From Tangfeifania diversioriginum (GTDB taxonomy: Bacteria; Bacteroidota; Bacteroidia; Bacteroidales; Prolixibacteraceae): 32,825 bases of DNA. Positions 25,768 through 32,825 of this stretch are shown here, piece by piece. Position numbers and translations under genes: made by a program. Under the pieces are notes generated by a model that was not told the DNA's origin, did no database searches, and worked only from the letters and a program-made list of their open reading frames with translations. Numbering within the stretch: the stretch's first letter is position 1; each line of letters begins with the position of its first letter. Location: positions 1 to 32,825 of the forward strand of contig NZ_FQZE01000039.1 of assembly GCF_900141875.1 (NCBI RefSeq), read 5' to 3'.

Positions 25768-26763
25768 ATGAAAAGTAAATTTAAGTTTGAATACCGGATA
25801 ACCTTTCTTTATATTATCATTGGTTTGCTTTGGATTTTTCTCACTGATGCAATTCTTGTATTTTTGATAAATGACAACCAGGTTTTAAGCACTTTCCAGT
25901 CGTTCAAAGGTAGTTTTTATGTGGTAATTACATCGGTGTTTTTGTTTATTTTAACTCGCCGTTATACCCAGAAAGAAGAGGAAGTTAAAAAACGGCTGAT
26001 TGAATCGAAGGAAAGAGCCGAAGAGAGCGACCGTCTGAAATCGTCATTTTTGGCAAACATGAGCCATGAAATCCGTACCCCGATGAATGGCATTTTAGGA
26101 TTTGTGGGCCTGCTGGAAGATGTTACCCTCACAAAAGACAAGTATTTGATTTACGTGAACCTTGTTAAAAAAAGCAGCGAACGATTACTCGAAACCATAA
26201 ACGATATAATTGAAATTTCAAAAATTGAATCGAACCAGGCTACATTAAAAAAATCACAATTCGATGTAAATGAATCACTCAACTTCCTTTACGGATTTTT
26301 TAAACCCGCAGCAGAAGAGAAGAATCTCAGTTTACGTTTGGTTAATTCATTGTCGGACAGCATGGTAGTTTTCAATACTGATAAAAATAAGTTTGAATCG
26401 ATTCTGACCAATTTTATAAAAAATGCCATAAAATTCACCAGGGAAGGTTTTGTTGAAATTGGATTTAGGAGGAACAACGGTACCTATTTGTTTTATGTGA
26501 AAGACACCGGTTCCGGAATTCCAAAAGAGAAACAGGAGGCAGTTTTTGACCGATTCGTTCAGGCTGATATTGAGATTACAAGGCCATATGAAGGCTCGGG
26601 ACTGGGGCTGGCTATTGCAAAAGCTTACGCCGCGATGCTGGGCGGAAAAATCGGAATTGAATCAGAAGAAGGCAAAGGAAGCACATTTAGTTTTACAATT
26701 AATGGGGCTGCTGTAGCTGATTCCCAGCCTTTCGAAGCTTCAACTGTTCAGTTTGAAAACTAA
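25768..26763 (+). CDS. Membrane histidine kinase without a separate sensor domain
   Basis: 331 residues from the ATG at 25768; an in-frame ATG at 25705 would add 21 unconvincing aromatic residues. Two membrane helices (YIIIGLLWIFLTDAILVFLI, ~15-34; FYVVITSVFLFIL, ~50-62) enclose only a ~15-residue periplasmic loop. A short coiled linker (QKEEEVKKRLIESKERAEES) leads to the HisKA domain with SHEIRTPMNG (phospho-acceptor His100), then the HATPase domain with NFIKNAIKF (N box), DTGSGIP (G1), FDRFVQ and GSGLGLAIAKAY (G2). There is no PAS, receiver or output domain, and no response regulator adjacent. The signal may be sensed in the membrane or through a partner. Confidence 0.88.
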   Translation: MKSKFKFEYRITFLYIIIGLLWIFLTDAILVFLINDNQVLSTFQSFKGSFYVVITSVFLFILTRRYTQKEEEVKKRLIESKERAEESDRLKSSFLANMSHEIRTPMNGILGFVGLLEDVTLTKDKYLIYVNLVKKSSERLLETINDIIEISKIESNQATLKKSQFDVNESLNFLYGFFKPAAEEKNLSLRLVNSLSDSMVVFNTDKNKFESILTNFIKNAIKFTREGFVEIGFRRNNGTYLFYVKDTGSGIPKEKQEAVFDRFVQADIEITRPYEGSGLGLAIAKAYAAMLGGKIGIESEEGKGSTFSFTINGAAVADSQPFEASTVQFEN

Positions 26764-26780
26764 TTTTAAAACGATAGCCT

Positions 26781-28097
26781 TTAATCTTTTCCCCTGAACA
26801 GGTGGAAAAAGCCATGTTTTTTTCGTTTTTCTCCATCACGTCCCATGCCTTCAACCGCATAGTAATAAACTCCGGGGCTGGCAAATCGGCCGCCCAACCG
26901 GCCGTCCCATACAGTTTCAAGGTAGGTGTCTTCAAAACCCTGGACGTTGTTGCTTTCCCAAAAATGAATGCGTTTTCCCCAGCGGTTAAAAATGGAAATT
27001 TTAATGCTTTGCATCGACCAGTACTTCACAATAAATTCATCGTTGGTGCCATCGCCGTTGGGTGTAAAAACATTGGGTACTGCAACAAACGAAGTATCCA
27101 CCACAATGTAATCTTCAATATAGGCTGTGTCCACGCAGGTTAGGAATGTATTGGAATCGGTGGCTGAAACTTTTTTCGAAACCAGTTTTATATTGTAAGT
27201 TCCTGAATTTTCGAAAGTGTACACAGGGTTTTCATCGTAGGCCACAATCATAATACTGTCAACCGGTTGGTCCGAATTTTCCGATTCCCGTTTTATCTGA
27301 TCGAGATCGCGGTAAAAAAACCACTCGTACTGATCCGGATCGCCGTTTTCTGATTGATTGTTGAAAGTAACTGTCAGCGGCGCTTCCCCGTTTTGCGGGT
27401 CAACCGAAAAGTCAGCTTTTGTAACAATGGATTCGTAAGTCGTGGTAGTTGTGGTTTCGCAGCCAAACTGGTCGTAAACACTGAAGGTGTATTCGGTATC
27501 CCGGGGGGGCGGATTAAATAGTTGCGGGTTCTGCACGCTGGCAATTGTTGTTTGTCCTTCTTTCCATTCCACATTTACATCTTTGAATACCTGAAGTTCA
27601 GAGTTATCTTCCAAATCGTAATAATTCAATTCAGGAGAATTGAAATCACTTATTAGTTTAAACGACTCACAGTTTGAATCGGTAACGTTGGCACTGGCCG
27701 CATACCAGCTGTTGAAAACCCAGGCGCGGTAAATAGTTGTGGTTTCGCCCTGGGTTATGGTAGCGCGGTAGCCTCCGTCTTCGAGCGCAGAAATCATTGA
27801 TTCTGTTGCCTCTGTACTTTCCGAAAAATAAAACTCGAAGGTGCCGGTTTCGTTGCTGTATTTTTCCCAAAGAAAAGTTTTTGTTCCTTCAAGGTCGGTT
27901 GAGGCTTGCAGTTCAGCCAGTTGTTGGTTTTCGTTTTCAGTACAAAAAACAAATATGCTGTCGGTTTCTTGAAAAGCCGGGTATTGTGTGGGCGTGCTTC
28001 CTACTGAACCCGGAGCTGAAATTTGTGCCATTGCAAAAGGGGCATTCAGAAAAAACAGTGCCGAGAACAACAGGGTGATGTAACTTTTTTTCTTCAT
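26781..28097 (-). CDS. Secreted PKD-domain protein with type B T9SS sorting domain
   Basis: 438 residues with signal peptide MKKKSYITLLFSALFFLNAPFAMAQ. The middle contains a PKD-like domain (ADFSVDPQNGEAPLTVTFNN, NPVYTFENSGTYNIKLVS, ~230-320). The C-terminal ~95 residues begin VPNVFTPNGDGTNDEFIVKY and include ISIFNRWGKRIHFW, TVWDGRLGGRFASPGVYYYAV: the gliding-motility-associated CTD that directs type IX secretion and surface attachment. The role is unknown; such proteins are adhesins or cell-envelope factors. It is convergent with the kinase gene, 17 bp apart. Confidence 0.9.
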   Translation of the reverse strand: MKKKSYITLLFSALFFLNAPFAMAQISAPGSVGSTPTQYPAFQETDSIFVFCTENENQQLAELQASTDLEGTKTFLWEKYSNETGTFEFYFSESTEATESMISALEDGGYRATITQGETTTIYRAWVFNSWYAASANVTDSNCESFKLISDFNSPELNYYDLEDNSELQVFKDVNVEWKEGQTTIASVQNPQLFNPPPRDTEYTFSVYDQFGCETTTTTTYESIVTKADFSVDPQNGEAPLTVTFNNQSENGDPDQYEWFFYRDLDQIKRESENSDQPVDSIMIVAYDENPVYTFENSGTYNIKLVSKKVSATDSNTFLTCVDTAYIEDYIVVDTSFVAVPNVFTPNGDGTNDEFIVKYWSMQSIKISIFNRWGKRIHFWESNNVQGFEDTYLETVWDGRLGGRFASPGVYYYAVEGMGRDGEKRKKHGFFHLFRGKD

Positions 28098-28255
28098 AAA
28101 AAACGATGATACTTTGAGCTACAATATTAACGTATAATTTTTATTTAATTGTTTCTGCTGCCACAAAAATCGGAATTTTGCAGTTTCAGAAAATACATTA
28201 TTCAAAATTGTTGAAAAATGCATGAAAGAAAAACAGTGAATGGGAAAACATCTTT

Positions 28256-28263
28256 TACTTTTG
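28256..28263 (+). promoter_or_regulatory. -7 box upstream of the helicase
   Basis: TACTTTTG matches TAnnTTTG, 32 bp before the helicase TTG start; no clear TTTG lies 19-21 nt upstream. Confidence 0.35.
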
Positions 28264-28295
28264 TCTTTTTTAATCAGAAAGAAAATTAAATAGTA

Positions 28296-30620
28296 TTGGA
28301 TTACCTGAAAGAATTAAACAAATCGCAGCACGAAGCCGTGGTGGAAACCAACGGACCGGCGTTGATAATTGCCGGCGCAGGTTCGGGTAAAACACGCGTG
28401 CTCACATACCGCATTGCCCATTTGCTGAATCAGGGGGCACGGCCGTCAGCCATTCTGGCGCTTACTTTTACCAACAAAGCTGCCCGCGAAATGAAAGAGC
28501 GAATTTCCGAAATTGTGGGCGAAAACACGGCGCGTTACCTCTGGATGGGCACTTTTCACTCCATTTTTTTACGCATGTTGCGGGCCGAGCATGAAGTAAT
28601 CGGTTACCCGTCCAACTTCACTATTTACGATGCTTCCGACAGTCGCAGTCTTATAAAAACCATCATAAAGGGATTTCAGCTCGACGATAAAACCTATAAA
28701 CCGGGTGTTGTGTCTTCGCGCATTTCAATGGCGAAAAATAATTTGATAACACCACAGGCTTATGCACAAAATTCGGAAGTGCGACTGGCCGATAAAAGCA
28801 TGCGGATGCCCGCTATCGCAGAAATTTACAAGGAATATGCCAAACGCTGTTTTTTGTCGGGGGCAATGGATTTCGATGATTTGCTGCTAAAAACCAACCT
28901 GCTTTTTCGCGACCGTCCTGAAATACTGGAAAAATACCAGCAGAGGTTTACCCATATTTTGGTTGATGAGTACCAGGACACCAATTACGCCCAATACCTG
29001 ATTATTAAAAAACTGGCGGTGCACCATAAAAATATTTGTGTGGTGGGCGACGATGCCCAGAGTATTTATTCGTTCAGGGGGGCGCGCATCGAGAATATTT
29101 TAAATTTTCAGAAAGATTACCCCAGCCACAAAATTTTTAAGCTGGAACAGAATTACCGCTCCACACAAACCATTGTGAACGCGGCCAACAGCATTATTGC
29201 CAAAAATAAACGGCAAATTCCCAAAACCGTTTTTTCTGAAAAAGACCGCGGTAACAACATTAAAGTTATCTCGGCCTTAACCGATAACGAGGAAGGGTTT
29301 TTGGTAGCCCAGGAAATTGCGCAAACGCAGCTCCGCGACCATTACCGGAATTTGGATTACGCCATTTTGTACCGTACCAATGCGCAATCGCGAATTTTTG
29401 AGGAAGCCCTTCGAAAACGAAATATCCCATACAAAATTTATGGCGGACTCAGTTTTTACCAGCGTAAAGAAATCAAGGATTTACTGGCCTATTTCAGGTT
29501 GATTATCAATCCCTGGGACAACGAGGCGCTGAAAAGAATCATCAACTACCCGGCGCGTGGAATTGGGCAAACCACCCTGGCAAAACTGGAGACAGCAGCC
29601 GTAAATGCTGAAGTCTCCATCTGGAAAATGATTAGCGGAATGCCCGAAAATAATCCGATGAACCTGAATAAAGGCATTATTGCCAAGGTGTTAAAGTTCA
29701 GGGGTTTAATTCAGGGGTTCGCAAAAATAGCAATTGAAAACGATGCATTCGACACAGCCAAAACCATTGCTGAAGAAACCGGGATTTTAAAAGAGCTGTA
29801 CAGTGATAAATCAACCGAAGGACTCAGCCGCCACGATAATATACAGGAGTTGCTGAACGGGATTCAGGAATTTACGCTGAATGCGAAAGAAGAAGGCCGC
29901 CCGGATAAACTGGAAAATTTCCTGGAAGATGTGGCTCTGCTTACCGACCAGGATACGGATAAAGACGAAGACAAGGATAAAGTGACGCTGATGACAGTGC
30001 ATTCGGCAAAAGGACTCGAATTTAAAAATGTGTTTGTTGTAGGTTTGGAAGATAACCTGTTCCCTTCGGCCCAGGCCAGCGAAAAAAAATCGGCTGAAGC
30101 ACTGGAGGAAGAACGCAGGTTGTTTTATGTGGCGCTTACCAGGGCCCGCGAAAATGCCTGGCTCTCTTATGCCAGCCAGCGCTACAAGTGGGGAAAACTC
30201 GATTTTGGTTCCCCCAGCAGGTTTTTAATCGAAATGGACGAACAATACCTCGACGGCGATGAAATTGGCGGCAGCACTTCAGCATCCCAAAATCCATTTC
30301 AGCAACAACAGGTTCCGGGCAATCGACAAATTACAGGTTCTAAACGTCAACCTGTTACTCCAGGAATCCGGCGATCCACTGATTTTGTCAGCCGGAAGTT
30401 AATTGAAGCCAGGAAGGCCAACCAACCCGGAACAGGCTTCGAAAGCGATGATCCAAATAAAATAATGCAGGGGATGACCGTTGAGCATCAGCGGTTTGGC
30501 GAGGGCAAAGTGCTTAAAATAGAAGGCGTTCCACCCAACAAAAAAGCTACTGTTTTTTTTAAAAATGCAGGCCAAAAACAGCTGCTTCTAAAGTTTGCCA
30601 AACTGAAAATCAAAGGTTAA
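28296..30620 (+). CDS. pcrA: PcrA/UvrD-type superfamily 1A DNA helicase
   Basis: 774 residues beginning at a TTG; the frame is closed by TAA nine bases upstream and has no ATG, so TTG is the likely start. Helicase motifs: LNKSQHEAV (Q motif), GAGSGKT (27-33), TFTNKAAREM (Ia), VDEYQDTN (223-230), GDDAQSIYSFRG (251-262), NYRSTQ, VTLMTVHSAKGLEF and ALTRARENAW. The C-terminus (IMQGMTVEHQRFGEGKVLKIE) is the Tudor-like domain of PcrA/UvrD that binds RNA polymerase. It is a 3'-5' helicase for repair and transcription-replication conflicts. The full length is normal. Confidence 0.92.
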   Translation: MDYLKELNKSQHEAVVETNGPALIIAGAGSGKTRVLTYRIAHLLNQGARPSAILALTFTNKAAREMKERISEIVGENTARYLWMGTFHSIFLRMLRAEHEVIGYPSNFTIYDASDSRSLIKTIIKGFQLDDKTYKPGVVSSRISMAKNNLITPQAYAQNSEVRLADKSMRMPAIAEIYKEYAKRCFLSGAMDFDDLLLKTNLLFRDRPEILEKYQQRFTHILVDEYQDTNYAQYLIIKKLAVHHKNICVVGDDAQSIYSFRGARIENILNFQKDYPSHKIFKLEQNYRSTQTIVNAANSIIAKNKRQIPKTVFSEKDRGNNIKVISALTDNEEGFLVAQEIAQTQLRDHYRNLDYAILYRTNAQSRIFEEALRKRNIPYKIYGGLSFYQRKEIKDLLAYFRLIINPWDNEALKRIINYPARGIGQTTLAKLETAAVNAEVSIWKMISGMPENNPMNLNKGIIAKVLKFRGLIQGFAKIAIENDAFDTAKTIAEETGILKELYSDKSTEGLSRHDNIQELLNGIQEFTLNAKEEGRPDKLENFLEDVALLTDQDTDKDEDKDKVTLMTVHSAKGLEFKNVFVVGLEDNLFPSAQASEKKSAEALEEERRLFYVALTRARENAWLSYASQRYKWGKLDFGSPSRFLIEMDEQYLDGDEIGGSTSASQNPFQQQQVPGNRQITGSKRQPVTPGIRRSTDFVSRKLIEARKANQPGTGFESDDPNKIMQGMTVEHQRFGEGKVLKIEGVPPNKKATVFFKNAGQKQLLLKFAKLKIKG

Positions 30621-30644
30621 CAAATGCAAAACAAAATCGGTATA

Positions 30645-30675
30645 ATTGCGTATTGCAAAGAAATCATTAGTTTTG
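30645..30675 (+). promoter_or_regulatory. Candidate promoter for the DUF4290 gene
   Basis: ATTG (30645-30648), 19 nt, TAGTTTTG (30668-30675), close to the Bacteroidota consensus. Predicted start near 30681, about 65 nt before the ATG. Confidence 0.55.
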
Positions 30676-30746
30676 CAGGTGTTTACTTTCATAACACCCT
30701 AAAGTATAGCCGGATATTAAAAACAATAAATTAATAATTTCACTCG

Positions 30747-31319
30747 ATGGATTACAATACTGAAAGAAAGAAACTTCCGATGCCCGAATACGGGAGAAAT
30801 ATACAAAATATGGTGAACCATCTGCTCACCATTGAAGACCGTGAGAAACGCAACCGCTCGGCAAAAACCGTTATTGATGTGATGGGAAATCTATTTCCTT
30901 ATCTGCGCGATGTGGCCGATTTTAAGCATAAACTTTGGGACCACCTGGCTATTATGAGCGAATTTAAACTCGATATTGATTACCCATACGAGCCACCTTC
31001 TCCCGATATTCTCAACGAAAAACCCAATTCAGTTCCCTATCCGCAGCACGATATAAAATACCGGCATTATGGCTTGGTTATTGAAAAAATGATTAATGCG
31101 GCTATTGAACGCGAAGGCGAGGAGCAGCGTATGCTTATTGAGCAAACTGCCAACCAAATGAAAAAACTTTTTTTAGTTTGGAATAAAGATGCTGTTTTGG
31201 ATGAGAAGATTTTTAAGGATTTGGAAGAAATTTCAGGAAATAAATTAAAGGTTCCACGCGATATTACCCTGATGGAGCCCAAAGCAATTTTAGGTAAAAA
31301 GAAAAAGAAGAAAAAATAA
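30747..31319 (+). CDS. DUF4290 family protein
   Basis: 190 residues, soluble, mostly helical: MDYNTERKKLPMPEYGRNIQNMVNHLL, DREKRNRSAKTVIDVMGNLFPYLRDVADFKHKLWDHLAIMS, DIDYPYEPP, and a lysine-rich end (LGKKKKKKK). The N-terminal motif and the length match DUF4290, a family largely confined to Bacteroidota and commonly found next to murA, as here. The function is unknown; the basic tail suggests contact with nucleic acid or ribosome (inference). The stop is 14 bp before murA, so the two are co-transcribed. Confidence 0.88.
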   Translation: MDYNTERKKLPMPEYGRNIQNMVNHLLTIEDREKRNRSAKTVIDVMGNLFPYLRDVADFKHKLWDHLAIMSEFKLDIDYPYEPPSPDILNEKPNSVPYPQHDIKYRHYGLVIEKMINAAIEREGEEQRMLIEQTANQMKKLFLVWNKDAVLDEKIFKDLEEISGNKLKVPRDITLMEPKAILGKKKKKKK

Positions 31320-31333
31320 ACTGAAATTGTTGT

Positions 31334-32638
31334 ATGGCATCTTTTCTGGTTGAAGGCGGAAATAAACTAAACGGTTCAATTACCCCACAGGGGGCAAAAA
31401 ACGAAGCACTTCAGGTAATTTGCGCAACCCTTTTAACCTCCGGCGATGTTACTATCGGTAATATTCCCGAAATCAGTGATGTTCAAAAATTAATTGAAAT
31501 ACTCCGTGGCCTCGGCGTTCAGGTTATTAACGAGCGAAAAGGAACCTGTCGTTTCAATGCTTCTTCTGTTGATATTGACTATCTGAAATCGCCCGGTTTT
31601 GCCGAACAGGCAGCAAGCCTGAGAGGATCGATAATGATTATCGGCCCGTTGCTTGCCCGGTTTGGGAAAGCAGTGATTCCGCAGCCGGGAGGCGACAAAA
31701 TAGGCCGCCGGCGGGTGGATACCCATTTTACCGGATTGCAAAAACTAGGTGCCAAATTTGAGTTCGATGCCGAAAATCAATGGTTTACCGTTTTAGCTCC
31801 CCAACTAAAAGGTGCTTATATGCTGCTCGACGAAGCTTCGGTTACAGGTACTGCGAATATTCTGATGGCTGCCGTTTTGGCCGAGGGCAAAACAACTATT
31901 TTTAATGCTGCCTGCGAACCATACATTCAGCAACTTTGCAAAATGTTGAATTCGATGGGGGCTAAAATTTCAGGTGTCGGTTCAAATTTATTAACCATTG
32001 AAGGTGTTGCTACTCTTAGCGGGTGTTCTCATGAAATATTGCCCGACATGATTGAAGTGGGCAGTTTCATTGGGCTGGCTGCAATGACAGCTTCTGAAAT
32101 TACAATTCAGAATGCAAGTCTCGGGCATTTGGGAATTATTCCGGATTCTTTCAGGCGATTGGGAATAAACGTTGAACAACAAGGCAACAACCTGGTAGTG
32201 AAAGAAACCGAAAATTATGAGATTGAGACTTATATCGATGGTTCCATTATGACTATTGCCGATGCGCCGTGGCCGGGCCTTACCCCCGATTTACTCAGTG
32301 TGCTTCTGGTTGTGGCCACCCAGGCCAAGGGAAGTGTGTTAATTCACCAGAAAATGTTTGAAAGCCGGCTGTTTTTCGTTGATAAACTGATTGACATGGG
32401 CGCGCAGATTATTTTATGCGATCCGCACCGGGCAACTGTAATTGGATTAAACCGCCAGCATCAGTTAAGGGCTACCAAAATGACATCTCCGGATATCAGA
32501 GCCGGAATTGCACTGCTTATTGCAGCAATGTCGGCAAAAGGTGTCAGCACCATCGACAATATTGAACAAATTGACAGGGGGTATGACAGTATTGACAAGC
32601 GGCTAAGCAAACTGGGAGCACATATTTCGCGAATTTGA
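31334..32638 (+). CDS. murA: UDP-N-acetylglucosamine 1-carboxyvinyltransferase (MurA)
   Basis: 434 residues, full length. It transfers enolpyruvate from PEP to UDP-GlcNAc, the first committed step of peptidoglycan synthesis, in the cytosol. Motifs: NKLNGSITPQGAKNEAL (Lys22-Asn23 pair), EQAASLRGSIMIIGPLLARFG, PGGDKIGRRRVDTHFTGL, ASVTGTANILMAAVLAEG, and PWPGLTPDLLS. In the loop where most enzymes have a Cys (PGGC-x-I-G) this protein has Asp121. That swap is known from naturally fosfomycin-insensitive MurA proteins. The remaining 187 bp to the window edge hold nothing I can identify. Confidence 0.95.
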   Translation: MASFLVEGGNKLNGSITPQGAKNEALQVICATLLTSGDVTIGNIPEISDVQKLIEILRGLGVQVINERKGTCRFNASSVDIDYLKSPGFAEQAASLRGSIMIIGPLLARFGKAVIPQPGGDKIGRRRVDTHFTGLQKLGAKFEFDAENQWFTVLAPQLKGAYMLLDEASVTGTANILMAAVLAEGKTTIFNAACEPYIQQLCKMLNSMGAKISGVGSNLLTIEGVATLSGCSHEILPDMIEVGSFIGLAAMTASEITIQNASLGHLGIIPDSFRRLGINVEQQGNNLVVKETENYEIETYIDGSIMTIADAPWPGLTPDLLSVLLVVATQAKGSVLIHQKMFESRLFFVDKLIDMGAQIILCDPHRATVIGLNRQHQLRATKMTSPDIRAGIALLIAAMSAKGVSTIDNIEQIDRGYDSIDKRLSKLGAHISRI

Positions 32639-32825
32639 AAAGTTCAAACTCATTAAACCATAGTCACAAAATTCAATACTTCGTTAAAAATGTGGATAAC
32701 TATTTGAAAATGAGCAAAATAAGTATTTAAAATATTTGATTAAACCCCTGATAATCAGTATCTTAATGGATTTTACCACAAATCTGTTATAGAATGACTA
32801 CCAGGGGATATAATAATTATAATTC

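Noticed and set aside
1-32825. tRNA, rRNA, CRISPR arrays, intact insertion sequences
   Set aside because: No cloverleaf, rRNA core motif, regularly spaced direct repeats or transposase was recognised on reading the window.

Overview
The window comes from a member of the Bacteroidota, most likely a polysaccharide-degrading marine or sediment Bacteroidales/Marinilabiliales-type bacterium. Several things point there: a type B T9SS (gliding-motility type) C-terminal sorting domain, a DUF4290 gene, the carboxynorspermidine/carboxyspermidine route to polyamines, several promoters of the TTTG-N19-TAnnTTTG type, and a dense set of secreted glycoside hydrolases. The genus call is inference; there is no rRNA gene to confirm it.

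Left part (1-12.5 kb): a carbohydrate-degradation locus on the plus strand. It starts with the tail of a DUF1080 (3-keto-disaccharide hydrolase-like) protein. An exported (alpha/alpha)6-barrel glycosidase follows, then a GH9 enzyme, a Tat-type GH5 enzyme, a CE15 glucuronoyl-esterase-like protein, a lipoprotein with a DUF1080 domain, and a DUF5060 TIM-barrel glycosidase-like protein. The last three are tightly spaced and probably one operon. The set fits attack on plant cell-wall material (beta-glucan/xylan with glucuronoyl esters). No SusC/SusD pair is visible. Between the first two hydrolases sits a minus-strand AAA ATPase (AAA_14/DUF4143 type), surrounded by short, start-less open stretches that look like gene remnants.

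Middle (12.5-19.5 kb): a minus-strand Omp85/BamA-like outer-membrane protein is divergent from a TonB-like protein. Next comes a strong candidate small RNA gene with a promoter, an ~86-nt transcript and an intrinsic terminator. About 1.5 kb without protein genes follows. It holds a palindromic repeat region and, at about 16.32-16.87 kb, a set of hairpins with UUCG and GNRA loops on the minus strand that looks like a large structured RNA. A minus-strand GH29 alpha-L-fucosidase and a PIN toxin/antitoxin pair complete this part; the PIN gene carries a one-base frameshift.

Right part (19.5-32.8 kb): housekeeping-type genes. nspC and a carboxynorspermidine dehydrogenase (minus) are divergent from a ureohydrolase and a nitroreductase (plus), together a polyamine block. 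Then come an AbgT-family transporter, a minimal membrane histidine kinase, a T9SS-secreted PKD protein (minus), a PcrA/UvrD helicase, a DUF4290 protein, and murA with Asp in place of the fosfomycin-target Cys. No tRNA, rRNA, CRISPR array or intact transposase was recognised.
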